Assembly (NCBI GenBank): GCA_035378985.1
Contig: DAOSUR010000005.1
Span: 62,001-126,000, forward strand
Length of the DNA stretch: 64,000 nt
Direction of reading: 5' to 3'
From: Anaerohalosphaeraceae bacterium
Lineage (GTDB): Bacteria > Planctomycetota > Phycisphaerae > Sedimentisphaerales > Anaerohalosphaeraceae
The stretch's first letter is position 1; every line of letters begins with the position of its first letter. Both the position numbers and the translations under genes were made by a program. Under the pieces are notes generated by a model, which did no database searches, was not told where the DNA came from, and was given only the letters and a program-made list of their open reading frames with translations. Positions 53,209-61,915 of the stretch are shown piece by piece.

Positions 53209-54000
53209 TCATTCAAAATCATTCCGCGAAGCGCGCCCGGACAGCATCGTTTGTCCGAACGAGCCCGGTTCTTCCAAGTGAGCCGCCAGACAGCAGGCGT
53301 ATTTCGAACAGCGTGTCCAGTCCGTCTCCAGCAGATTCAAAGACCGCAGCGGTTCACTCAGTTCCGCCGAACGCCCCTTGACTTCCACAACCGCCCCTTC
53401 CATTCGAAGCGTCTCTTCCGAGCCCGACCAAACCGAATCGGCCGGCGCGGACTCAATCCGCCAATCCAGCGAGACGCGAGCTCCGGTCATCAGGTCGGTG
53501 AACCGAAGCCGATGGTAGGAAATCCGGATAACCGGCAGCAGCCGTTCCGTCGGAAAGACGCCGAATTGAGCCAGCGTATTCAGCAGGACCGGAGCCGGCA
53601 GGATTCCTTTTTTCCATCGTTCCCCTCGAAGCGTCTCGGCCGGTACGGAAAAAATCTGCCGCTTCTTTTGTCCGGCAAAACCGTTTTTGATTTTTACCTC
53701 CGCAAAAACCGCTGTATCGCCCTCCTGCGGCAGCGGCTCATACCAGCGGATGCGGATTTTCTTCCGATGCCGGCTGCCCTGCTGCGAATCCTCATAATCC
53801 TCCAAGTCCTCCGTATCGAAATAGAGGGAATGAATCACCCCCTTCGGATACAGCCGATCCGGCGGACAGCAATGCCGCAGCAGGCCTGCCGCCCACTCGA
53901 TTTTCTCCTGCGGGATGAAAAATTTTCGTTCCATCCGCCAGCCGTCCAATTCGCTTGTCTGCTCGGCCGGCCTTCTGAAAAAGTCCAGGAATCCTTTCAT
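53209..54000 (-). CDS. VTC-domain protein (polyphosphate polymerase-like)
   Basis: 263 residues of the VTC/CYTH-like tunnel fold: 'RMERKFFIPQEKIEWAAGLL' at the start, 'GVIHSLYFDTEDLEDYED', 'RKKIRIRWYEP', 'FAEVKIKNGFAGQKKRQIF', 'PVIRISYHRLRF' and 'AVVEVKGR'. The paired basic and Glu residues along the barrel are those that bind nucleotide/triphosphate and metal in Vtc4. It may make or modify a phosphate polymer, but bacterial members are not well defined. Its ATG overlaps the CotH stop. Confidence 0.88.
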   Translation of the reverse strand: MKGFLDFFRRPAEQTSELDGWRMERKFFIPQEKIEWAAGLLRHCCPPDRLYPKGVIHSLYFDTEDLEDYEDSQQGSRHRKKIRIRWYEPLPQEGDTAVFAEVKIKNGFAGQKKRQIFSVPAETLRGERWKKGILPAPVLLNTLAQFGVFPTERLLPVIRISYHRLRFTDLMTGARVSLDWRIESAPADSVWSGSEETLRMEGAVVEVKGRSAELSEPLRSLNLLETDWTRCSKYACCLAAHLEEPGSFGQTMLSGRASRNDFE

Positions 54001-56129
54001 CGATTGCCCTCCTGCATCGGCGGCATCCCCGGGAATCTCGGCATCATTTGCTGCCGCTCCTCTTCGGTCGGCCTGGAAGGGATTTCGCCGCTCAGCTGCC
54101 GGCGGACGGACAGCCGCCGTTTGGCGATAAACGATTTTAATCCCGGGGCCTGCATTCCGGGCGGTCCGCCGAAGCCGGGGCCGCGCTGTCCGAACCCAAA
54201 ACGCCCGCCGCGATTAGCCCTTTCTGCCGGCGCCGGCTGCCCGCCTTGAGGCCCCATCGGCCCGGACGGATTCGGATTGCCCGCCTGCGGCCTCATCCAG
54301 CCCCCGCCGAATGCAGAGCCCTCGTTCAGCCCTTTTTCAAAATCCTCCAGCGTAAAAAACTTCAGTTCATCTTTCTGCACATACGGACGCACCAGCGCCG
54401 CCAGTTTGTCAATTCGTTCTTCTAATACTCCTTCTGCAAAGGGGCCGTCCAGCAGGTCTTTTAAATACTGGTGGTACCGCTCCCTGTATGGAGGATAAGA
54501 CAAAAGCCGATACACCAGCGGGCGGGATTCAAAGGAATTGGTCACCGGCTCATCAATGTAAAAGTCCGCCGCATCCCGTGCAAGGCCCATTCCAAAGGTC
54601 CCGAAGGCCATATTCAAATCCCACGGCAGAATCGTAAAGCGTCCGTTTGTCTCATACAGGTAATAATTGTGTCCCATCCCGATATAGTTGTCTAAATGCA
54701 CAATCATCACGGACACCGCCAGATACCGCAGCACCTGGTCCACATCCAGCACCTTCTCAATCTCCTGCGGGAAGGTCTCATCCGGACATTTATTTAAAAC
54801 CTCCAGCAGTCGAAACAGTGCCGTATGGTCGGCCTTGTTTTCGTTGGTTTTCAATCCAACAGCATCCAGCAAATTGCCCCCTCGAAACCCGGGTCCTCCG
54901 CCAGGTCCCGGTCGACCTTGCCCTTGGGGTCCGCCGAATCCGCGCTCTCCTCGGCGACCGAAGCCCATCGGAGGAGCATTCGGGTCGAATCGTCCGCCCG
55001 GTCTGCCTGCTGCAAACTGCGGAGCCATTCCCGGACCTTGCGGGAAAACCCCCGGCGGCCCCATCGGGGGTCTCATTGGATTATTCGGGTCCGCTCTGAC
55101 TGCACCGGGCGGCCCCCCTAAACCGCCCGGAGGCGGACCAAAGGGCCCGGCAGGTGCCGGCACATTCCCCGGAGGAAATGGACGATTTGGGTCGGGAACA
55201 AATCCCGCCGGCGGAGGGTCGTCAAAACCGCCGGCCGGCCGATTCCCCGGATTGGGAGGAAAACCCGGGCCCGGGTTGGGGCCGAATCCGACGCCGGGTC
55301 CCGGCCCGCCGAACCCCCTTCCAAAAGGACCGCCAAACGGCCCGGCGGCCTGTCGGCTGAGCAGCTCCTCCAGCGGGGTATTCTCCCGCTCGAGCAGTTC
55401 GAGAAGGTCGCTGAGCCGTCGTCCGCCCAAGCGAACAGACAGCGGGTCATTGAGATTTTCCCGCGAGGCAAAAACCGGATTTTGCGTCTGTTTTTCTACA
55501 TCTTCCTTGGTCCAGTTCAACAAAGCCGCCCCGATTTCCGGCTTGTACAGATTGCCATGCGGATTGTCGAAATATCGAGCCAGAAAGGTCTTATCAATCG
55601 CCTCCACCTGCGTATAAAGCCCGAGGTGCTCATTATTTACATACACATCAGCAAAGGCACATCGCGGCGTCGGCACTCCCATCTCCCGGAAGATTTCATA
55701 ACTGAGCACTTCCCGAATAAAGGTCGGGTCTGAAAACCCGTTGTTCAGGCACAGCTTTTTGACTCCATAGAAAGTCTGGGCACTGTTAAAAAAATTAAAA
55801 TCAATCTTCAGACTTAACCGCTTGGAACCGCTTGCCGCCACTGACATCAGAGAAGAATTGCCTTTTGGGCGAACCGCTACATTTGAAAACTTTCGGCCAT
55901 CAAACCAAAAGTCCGCCCGAACATATTTTTCGGACATCGGATTGGCCAAAAGCCACTTCCAATCCTTCTCGGCCATAACGATTCTGACCGTTCTTATCTG
56001 CTCTCTATTAAAAGGATTAATGCTCTCAGAGGAGTCCAAAAAGCCATCGTATCCGCAGACAAGAAAACCTGTCAAAATGGCAATAGATGCAGAAAGACCG
56101 ATAAAAATTGTCTTTTCCGTCTTATCCAC
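53997..56129 (-). CDS. CotH-family protein kinase-like protein with Gly/Pro-rich insertions
   Basis: 710 residues from a GTG preceded by AAGGG. An N-terminal membrane anchor (about 7-25) is followed by the CotH kinase-like fold: 'RADFWFDGRKFSNVAVRPKGNSS', 'LSLKIDFN', 'FIREVLSYEIFREMGVPTPRCAFADVYVNNEHLGLYTQVEAID', 'GNLYKPE' and 'FTILPWDLNMAFGTFG', with the metal-binding Asp in 'PWDLNMAFG'. CotH proteins phosphorylate spore-coat or envelope proteins in other bacteria. Residues about 262-418 and 608-662 are collagen-like Gly/Pro/Phe-rich segments unusual for the family. First gene of the CotH-VTC-DUF4956 operon. Confidence 0.85.
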   Translation of the reverse strand: MDKTEKTIFIGLSASIAILTGFLVCGYDGFLDSSESINPFNREQIRTVRIVMAEKDWKWLLANPMSEKYVRADFWFDGRKFSNVAVRPKGNSSLMSVAASGSKRLSLKIDFNFFNSAQTFYGVKKLCLNNGFSDPTFIREVLSYEIFREMGVPTPRCAFADVYVNNEHLGLYTQVEAIDKTFLARYFDNPHGNLYKPEIGAALLNWTKEDVEKQTQNPVFASRENLNDPLSVRLGGRRLSDLLELLERENTPLEELLSRQAAGPFGGPFGRGFGGPGPGVGFGPNPGPGFPPNPGNRPAGGFDDPPPAGFVPDPNRPFPPGNVPAPAGPFGPPPGGLGGPPGAVRADPNNPMRPPMGPPGVFPQGPGMAPQFAAGRPGGRFDPNAPPMGFGRRGERGFGGPQGQGRPGPGGGPGFRGGNLLDAVGLKTNENKADHTALFRLLEVLNKCPDETFPQEIEKVLDVDQVLRYLAVSVMIVHLDNYIGMGHNYYLYETNGRFTILPWDLNMAFGTFGMGLARDAADFYIDEPVTNSFESRPLVYRLLSYPPYRERYHQYLKDLLDGPFAEGVLEERIDKLAALVRPYVQKDELKFFTLEDFEKGLNEGSAFGGGWMRPQAGNPNPSGPMGPQGGQPAPAERANRGGRFGFGQRGPGFGGPPGMQAPGLKSFIAKRRLSVRRQLSGEIPSRPTEEERQQMMPRFPGMPPMQEGNR

Positions 56130-56305
56130 AACCCTTACATCCTCATTTGAACCTGTCGGTGATAAACCCCAACGTCTTTGTTTGAAACTTTGCTCAATTG
56201 CATCATTTTTTCGTTAAACACAAAGAAAAGAACGCCGAAAGAAAAGCAGATATTGCTGTCTCTGCCGCCAAAAAAAATCCGTCGGAGAAAGAAGTTAAAA
56301 AAAAG

Positions 56306-57595
56306 ATGGAAAAAGAAGATAAAACAAATCTCGTTCCATCCGCTTCTCAGGCCAACGCCTCGGCACAAACGGCGCCGAACAAGGAGAATTTCTCCGCCGG
56401 CTTAATCGATAATCTGGCCTACCAAATCCGCACCTTATCCAACGCCATCATCGGCTTCAGCAATCTGCTGGCCGCTGAAGATTTAACCGATACGCAGCGG
56501 GAGTATGTCGCCGAAATCCACCGGGCCGGGAAGGGCCTTTCATGCATCGTCAACGATGTCGTGGATTTGGCACATCTGGAACGAGGCAACCTGAAACCGA
56601 ACTTTGCCGAATGCGATCTGGCTGACCTGCTGGAGGAAATCGAAAGCATTCTCAGCCGAGCCGCCGTCAGCAAAGGATTGTCCTTTGCCGTCACCGTCGA
56701 AGAAAATGTGCCGGCGTTCCTGCGGACCGACCGAGCGCGTCTGAAACGGTGTCTGCTGAATCTGGCCGGCAACGCCATCCAATTTACCCAGCAGGGAACC
56801 ATCGAACTTCGGGTGCGGATGGCTTCGCTCGGCTCTCAATCCGCCATTTGCTTTGACCTGATCGATACCGGTCTGACCATCTCCACAGAGCATTTGTCTG
56901 AACTTTTTGAACCGGTTCGTCAGAAGGAATCGATTCACAGCGGAATACCGGCAGGCCTTCATCTGGGCGTGCAGGGCTGCGGACTGCTGCCCCTGACCCG
57001 CCAATTGGTGCATCTGCTGAACGGACAAATCGAAGTGACGTCCAAACCGGGGGCGGGCTCAATTTTCTCGATCCTGCTTCCGGCGGAGCCGGCCGTTCTG
57101 AAATCCGGAATGCTTTTCTTCCCGCCTCGTTCGACGGGATACGGAAGAGACAAAGAAACATTCGAAAACAAACAATGCATCGGACGGGTTCTGCTGGTCG
57201 AGGATGAAGAGTCCAACCGAACCGTCCTGACCCTGATGCTCGAGAATCTCGGTTTGGAAGTTGCCGCGGTCAACAGCGGACAGGCTGCCGTTGATGCGGC
57301 CTGCCGAAACAGCTTTGACGTCATTCTGATGGACATCCAGCTGCCGGACATCAGCGGGCTTCAGGTTGCCAGGCACCTGCGGGATAAGGGGCTCCGAACC
57401 CCCATCATCGCCCTCTCGGCAGGAACGGTCGCGGAAGACCGGAACCATCAGATTGAGGAACTCTTCGACGCCTTTCTGGCCAAACCGGTGGATAGTCCTC
57501 AGCTGGCTGAAGTCCTCCAGCCGCTGCTGCCGACCGTTCAGAAATCCAAAGCAAACTATTCCGGACAACATATCCAATTTCAGAAAACAAAATGA
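56306..57595 (+). CDS. Degenerate hybrid histidine kinase with receiver domain
   Basis: 429 residues. HisKA-like region: 'LIDNLAYQIRTLSNAIIGFSNLL' aligns with the usual 'SHEIRTPLN' box, but the phospho-acceptor His is Tyr39. The ATPase domain keeps the N box ('CLLNLAGNAIQFT') and F box ('LFEPV'), while G1 reads 'DTGLTIS' and G2 'GCGLLPL', both off-consensus. The receiver is intact: 'VLLVEDEESN', phospho-acceptor Asp in 'VILMDIQLPD' and Lys in 'LAKPV'. So it probably cannot autophosphorylate and may act as a phospho-sensor or scaffold. Start uncertain: a TTG at 56198 is possible. Its stop overlaps the gspE start. Confidence 0.82.
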   Translation: MEKEDKTNLVPSASQANASAQTAPNKENFSAGLIDNLAYQIRTLSNAIIGFSNLLAAEDLTDTQREYVAEIHRAGKGLSCIVNDVVDLAHLERGNLKPNFAECDLADLLEEIESILSRAAVSKGLSFAVTVEENVPAFLRTDRARLKRCLLNLAGNAIQFTQQGTIELRVRMASLGSQSAICFDLIDTGLTISTEHLSELFEPVRQKESIHSGIPAGLHLGVQGCGLLPLTRQLVHLLNGQIEVTSKPGAGSIFSILLPAEPAVLKSGMLFFPPRSTGYGRDKETFENKQCIGRVLLVEDEESNRTVLTLMLENLGLEVAAVNSGQAAVDAACRNSFDVILMDIQLPDISGLQVARHLRDKGLRTPIIALSAGTVAEDRNHQIEELFDAFLAKPVDSPQLAEVLQPLLPTVQKSKANYSGQHIQFQKTK

Positions 57596-59376
57596 AAAAA
57601 CAGAATCCGGACATTTCGACGGCTTCTTTGGAAGGGCCTCAGCCGAGCACAGGCCAATTCGGGGAATGGCTCCTCGAACAGGGTCTGCTCTCTGCGGAAA
57701 CCCTGCAAAAGGCCCTCGAAACCCAGAAAGCCGCCGACAAGCGGCTGGGCCAGATTCTGGTCGAAATGGGAGCCCTGACCGATGTGCAGGTTGCTCAGGC
57801 GCTCGGAAAATTTCTGAACGTCGAATTCATTCCGCTTGACGACTTGTCCGTCGTGCAGATGGATGTAGCCCGCAGCATCCCGGAAACCCTGGCCAAGCGG
57901 TTCTGTGTGGCCGTGGTGCGGGAAGGAGCGCAGGGGATTGAACTGGCCATGGCCGATCCTCTGAACGTGATTGCAATCGACACCGTCTCGTTCAAACTCA
58001 AGAAACCGATCAAACCACTCATCGCATCGGAAAAACAAATCCTGCATCTGATTGACCAGATTTATCACGGCAGCGACCTGGACCAGCAGCAGATGCGCGA
58101 TCTGGTTGAACTGGAAATCAGCACAGAGGACGACGAGGAAGAGGAATCCGGTCAAACCGGGACACAGATTATTTCAGAGGCCGAGGCGGAAGAGGCGCCG
58201 GTTGTCCGCTTTGTGGATTTGATGCTCAGCCACGCGATCAAAAGCCGCGCCAGCGACATTCACGTGGAGCCGCAGGAACACGGAATGATTATCCGGATGC
58301 GGGTGGACGGCATTCTGACGGAAATGGTCCCGCCGCCGCGAAAGATGCAGGCCGCCGTAATCGCCCGTCTGAAAATTTTGGCAGAAATGGACATTGCCGA
58401 GCGGCGGCTGCCGCAGGACGGCCGCTTCAAAATCAAACGCGGCAAGGGCCAGCCCGACATTGATGTGCGGGTCAGTGCCCTGCCGACCATCTACGGCGAA
58501 AAAATCGTTCTGCGAATTCTCGACAAGTCCGCCGTCAATCACAACCTCGATACCATCGGGCTGGAACCCAAACTGCTCAAGCAGTTCAAGCAGATTCTGA
58601 ATCTGCCGCACGGCATCATCATTGTCACAGGCCCCACCGGTAGCGGAAAGAGCACCACGCTCTATTCGGCCCTGAATGCGCTGAAAGACCCGCGGAAAAA
58701 CATCACCACCGTCGAAGACCCCGTGGAGTACCGCCAGCCCGGCATCAACCAGACGCAGGTCAAACCGGAAATCAATCTGGACTTCGCCCTTTGTCTGCGG
58801 GCCATTCTGCGGCAGGACCCGGACATCATCCTCATCGGGGAAATCCGCGACAAGGAAACAATGGAAATTGCCATCAAGGCCTCCCTGACGGGGCACCTGG
58901 TCCTGAGCACCTTCCATACCAACGATGCCCCCAGTGCGATCAGCCGTTTGGTTTATATGGGGCTGGAGCCCTATCTGCTGGCTTCTTCGCTCAATCTGAT
59001 TCTGGCACAGCGGCTGGTTCGGAAAATCTGCGACAAGTGCAGTCAGCCGGCAACCATCAGCGAGGAATTAATCCGTCGGCTCAAACTTACGCCGGAACAG
59101 CTGGCCTCCGCAGACCTTCGGCAGGGAACCGGATGCAGCCACTGCAACGGAACCGGCTATCGGGGCCGGCTGCCGATTTTCGAATTTCTCGTCATTGACA
59201 ATGAAATGCGTCAATTGATTGCCGGCGGCGGAAAAGAAATGGAAATCCGCGCCCTGGCCCGCTCCCGCGGCTACGGCGACCTGCTCGAGTGCGGCATTCG
59301 CCGGATGCTCGAGGGGAAAACCACACCTGAAGAGGTCCTGCGTGTCACGTTCTCTGAGGCCGTGGCAGAAGAATAA
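57592..59376 (+). CDS. Type II secretion / type IV pilus assembly ATPase (GspE/PilB)
   Basis: 594 residues. An N-terminal MshEN-like domain ('GEWLLEQGLLSAETLQKALETQK', 'LGQILVEMGALTD') precedes the ATPase: 'SRASDIHVEPQEHGMIIRMRVDG', Walker A 'GPTGSGKSTTL', Asp box 'TTVEDPVEYR', Walker B 'DIILIGEIRD', His box 'STFHTNDAPSA', and a zinc tetracysteine ('CDKCSQP...CSHCNGTGY'). MshEN domains bind c-di-GMP in several homologues. It powers pseudopilus assembly with the GspF protein encoded downstream. Translationally coupled to the degenerate kinase. Confidence 0.95.
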   Translation: MKKQNPDISTASLEGPQPSTGQFGEWLLEQGLLSAETLQKALETQKAADKRLGQILVEMGALTDVQVAQALGKFLNVEFIPLDDLSVVQMDVARSIPETLAKRFCVAVVREGAQGIELAMADPLNVIAIDTVSFKLKKPIKPLIASEKQILHLIDQIYHGSDLDQQQMRDLVELEISTEDDEEEESGQTGTQIISEAEAEEAPVVRFVDLMLSHAIKSRASDIHVEPQEHGMIIRMRVDGILTEMVPPPRKMQAAVIARLKILAEMDIAERRLPQDGRFKIKRGKGQPDIDVRVSALPTIYGEKIVLRILDKSAVNHNLDTIGLEPKLLKQFKQILNLPHGIIIVTGPTGSGKSTTLYSALNALKDPRKNITTVEDPVEYRQPGINQTQVKPEINLDFALCLRAILRQDPDIILIGEIRDKETMEIAIKASLTGHLVLSTFHTNDAPSAISRLVYMGLEPYLLASSLNLILAQRLVRKICDKCSQPATISEELIRRLKLTPEQLASADLRQGTGCSHCNGTGYRGRLPIFEFLVIDNEMRQLIAGGGKEMEIRALARSRGYGDLLECGIRRMLEGKTTPEEVLRVTFSEAVAEE

Positions 59377-59385
59377 GACATCCGC

Positions 59386-59799
59386 TCAGCGGCTGCGCCA
59401 GACATACTCACCGGGGCCGTCGGCCTGAGAGTTTCGAAACCGCTTCAGAAACCGAACGGCAATCCAGTCCGCCGTCAGCACAGCCGTTACAACGCCCGCC
59501 AGAGCCAGGAAGAGAACGGAAATCCACCAGTTCGGCCAGTACATCACCGGCACAACCCGGACAAATTGAGGGCGGTAATGAGCCAGAAGTCCCAGCGCTC
59601 CGACCACACCAAGCAGCAGAATCGGCACACGCAGTCCGTTGAAAACGGCAGCCCATTCCTCCCGCCTGCTGCCGCCGGCTCGAACAGGGCAGGAACGGCG
59701 GCGAGGCGCCTTCTGCAGAATGGAATAATCCTTCAACGTATCCTTGTCCGAAGGGCTTACATCTTGTTCGGGATGAGATATCCAAATCGCTTTTTTCAT
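59386..59799 (-). CDS. Small two-helix membrane protein, antisense within the secretion cluster
   Basis: 137 residues. A polar N terminus ('MKKAIWISHPEQDVSPSDKDTL') precedes two helices ('VPILLLGVVGALGLLAHY' and 'WWISVLFLALAGVVTAVLTADWIAVRFL') and a short basic C terminus. A GGGGGA ribosome site precedes the ATG. It converges with gspE nine bases away and separates gspE from gspF on the other strand. I do not recognise the family; location hints at a link with the secretion machinery but does not prove it. Confidence 0.6.
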   Translation of the reverse strand: MKKAIWISHPEQDVSPSDKDTLKDYSILQKAPRRRSCPVRAGGSRREEWAAVFNGLRVPILLLGVVGALGLLAHYRPQFVRVVPVMYWPNWWISVLFLALAGVVTAVLTADWIAVRFLKRFRNSQADGPGEYVWRSR

Positions 59800-60140
59800 A
59801 CATCCCCCGACGGCTTTACCGTTGCTTTCTATACGTTTATTGTATCTGGTTGTGCGTTCTGAATCAAGCCCAATCTGGGCGGCACAACGGTTATAGGACG
59901 TCAGCCCGCCGATTCGGGAATGTCCCGTTTCTTTTTCCGCCTCCCGTCTCGAGCTCTCCTTTCCGACAAAAACATTTCACCGCCATGAAACCTGTTCCAA
60001 ACATCGTCAAACCGTTTTTTATCAGACTCAGGAATCCTCCGGACCCAACAAACTGTTCCCCTGCAGGGATTTTTTACAAAAGCCGCCCCCTCAAAATGCC
60101 GAACCCCAGAACAAATCAAACACAGAGAGGATCGTGCGCA
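59800..60140. other. Intergenic region before gspF
   Basis: 341 bases between divergent genes. The gspF frame is open through part of it, but the residues there show no secretion-family character and no start with a ribosome site, so the coding start is placed at 60141. I see no clear promoter or other element. Confidence 0.45.
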
Positions 60141-61349
60141 ATGCAGACCTTTGAATATGTAGCATGGGATGCAGCCGGAAACTGCCGGGAAGGGCTCCGA
60201 CAGGCCCAGTCTCGACAGGACCTGCTCGCCCAGCTGCGTCAGGAAAATCTGACGCCGGTATCGATTTCCGAAGTCGTGCCGGAAACCAAGCAGGAAGTTC
60301 AGACTGCCAGTGTGCGGTACCGCCGAGTCTGCTCGGAACAAATGTCTACGTTCTGCTGGCAGCTGGCCACCATGCTGGAAGGAGGTCTGTCCATCACCAC
60401 CGCCATCCAGACAATTGCGGAAGACATCACCAATCCTTACTTTGAATACGTCCTCAAAGACATTGCCGCCCGGCTGGAAACCGGTGAAACGTTTACCGAC
60501 AGCGTCCGGGCCCACCCGAAGGTGTTCAACCGGCTGGCCTGCTCCATCATCATGGCCGGCGAAACCGGCGGTTCGCTGTCCAACTCGCTCCGCCGGCTGG
60601 CGGATTATTATCAGGAACGGGACAAACTGGTCCGAAAAGTCCGCGGCGCGATGGCCTATCCGATTTTCGTCGTTTGTTTTATTGTCATTATCGTCGTCGT
60701 CCTGATGACGCTGATTATCCCCCGCTTCCAGGTGATGTTCGAAACCTTCAAAGGGGAACTGCCCGCTTTTACCCGCGGCTTTATGGCCGTCTATCACGGA
60801 ATCGTCAATAATATTCTGCTGATTCTGATATTTCTGGCGGCCCTGATTGCCGGCACCGTCATTGCCTCCAAAACCAAATCCGGCCAAGCCGTTCTGCATC
60901 GGCTTGAACTGAACATGCCGCTGCTGGGGCGAATCAAGCGGATGGCCTTTATCTGTATGTTCTGCCGGACGCTGGCCTCGCTGGTGGCGGCGGGCGTGTC
61001 GATTCTGGATGCGTTTATCATTTTGGCAGAAATGACGCCCAACCAGCTGCTCCGAAACGGCGTCCTGCTGGCCCGCCAGAAGATGACCGAAGGCACCTCG
61101 ATGGCTGACAGTCTTCAGGCTTGCGGCCTGTTCCCCGGCGTGGCCGTCAAGATGACTCAAATCGGCGAACAGTCCGGCTCTCTGGTGCCCGTCCTGGAAA
61201 AAACCGGCGATTTTTATGCCCGCAAAGTGGATGAACTCGTTTCGATGATGCTCGGTCTGCTGGAACCTATTCTGATTGTCACCGTCGGAGCCATTGTGCT
61301 GACCGTCCTGCTGGCGATGTATCTGCCGATTTTCTCTATGTCTGTATGA
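60141..61349 (+). CDS. Type II secretion / type IV pilus inner-membrane protein (GspF/PilC)
   Basis: 402 residues with AGAGAGG upstream of the ATG. An N-terminal 'QTFEYVAWDAAGNCREGLRQAQSRQDLLAQLRQENLTPV' lead is followed by two GspF domains: 'FCWQLATMLEGGLSITTAIQTIAED' and 'FCRTLASLVAAGVSILDAFIILAE', each with the conserved cytoplasmic helical bundle. Three membrane helices lie at about 170-195, 220-240 and 375-400. It is the platform on which the ATPase acts. Normal family length. Confidence 0.95.
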   Translation: MQTFEYVAWDAAGNCREGLRQAQSRQDLLAQLRQENLTPVSISEVVPETKQEVQTASVRYRRVCSEQMSTFCWQLATMLEGGLSITTAIQTIAEDITNPYFEYVLKDIAARLETGETFTDSVRAHPKVFNRLACSIIMAGETGGSLSNSLRRLADYYQERDKLVRKVRGAMAYPIFVVCFIVIIVVVLMTLIIPRFQVMFETFKGELPAFTRGFMAVYHGIVNNILLILIFLAALIAGTVIASKTKSGQAVLHRLELNMPLLGRIKRMAFICMFCRTLASLVAAGVSILDAFIILAEMTPNQLLRNGVLLARQKMTEGTSMADSLQACGLFPGVAVKMTQIGEQSGSLVPVLEKTGDFYARKVDELVSMMLGLLEPILIVTVGAIVLTVLLAMYLPIFSMSV

Positions 61350-61366
61350 GATTCAAAAAAACGTGG

Positions 61367-61418
61367 GTCTCGAACAGGATTTCGAGACAAAAAAACATAA
61401 AAAAATGTACATTTTTTT
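61367..61418 (+). promoter_or_regulatory. Hairpin plus 20-bp palindrome before the major pseudopilin
   Basis: GTCTCGAA (61367-61374) pairs with TTCGAGAC (61381-61388). Immediately after, an AAAAAAATGT/ACATTTTTTT perfect palindrome (61399-61418) ends next to the AGGAG ribosome site. It may be a partial terminator, processing site or mRNA stabiliser that sets pilin level apart from gspF. Confidence 0.45.
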
Positions 61419-61432
61419 AGGAGATGCAAGCA

Positions 61433-61825
61433 ATGACAGAAAGAAAAGGATTTACGCTGATTGAACTGATGGTCGTCATCCTGATTGTCGGCATTCTGGC
61501 GGCGGCCTCGATTCCGCTGATGCGCGGCCGGATTGAATCCGCCAAGTGGGCGGAAGCCAACGCCACCGCCGGCACCATCAAGTCCGCCGTCCGGGTGTAT
61601 TTTGTGGAACACGGCTCAGCGCCCACCGGCAGTCTGGGCGTAGCCGCCACCCGTCAGGCCCTGGGCTTTCAGGATGCAGACCTGACCGGAACCTACTTTG
61701 TCCCGGGCGACTACAATATCGACAGTGTCGATGCCAACGGCAACGCCCAGATTACGGTCACCGGCAGTCAGCCCAATGCTCCCAGCGGGTCGAAGACCCT
61801 CTACGTGGACGGACGATGGGAATAA
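61433..61825 (+). CDS. Major pseudopilin, GspG/type IV pilin-like
   Basis: 130 residues. The prepilin signal is short, 'MTERKG', cleaved before 'FTLIELMVVILIVGILAAASIPLMRG', with Phe+1 and Glu+5 as required for methylation and assembly. The body is a small globular domain without the cysteines of some pilins. The ATG at 61433 is nine bases from AGGAG; the ATG at 61424 abuts it and was rejected. It likely forms the shaft of the pseudopilus driven by GspE/GspF. Confidence 0.92.
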   Translation: MTERKGFTLIELMVVILIVGILAAASIPLMRGRIESAKWAEANATAGTIKSAVRVYFVEHGSAPTGSLGVAATRQALGFQDADLTGTYFVPGDYNIDSVDANGNAQITVTGSQPNAPSGSKTLYVDGRWE

Positions 61826-61915
61826 ACCGGCCTATCGGTCAATTTACAGGAACGGAGGAGGTGCGCATCTTTCTCCGTTCCTTCCTTTTTTGAATGCCGG
61901 ATAAGGAGGATTCCC

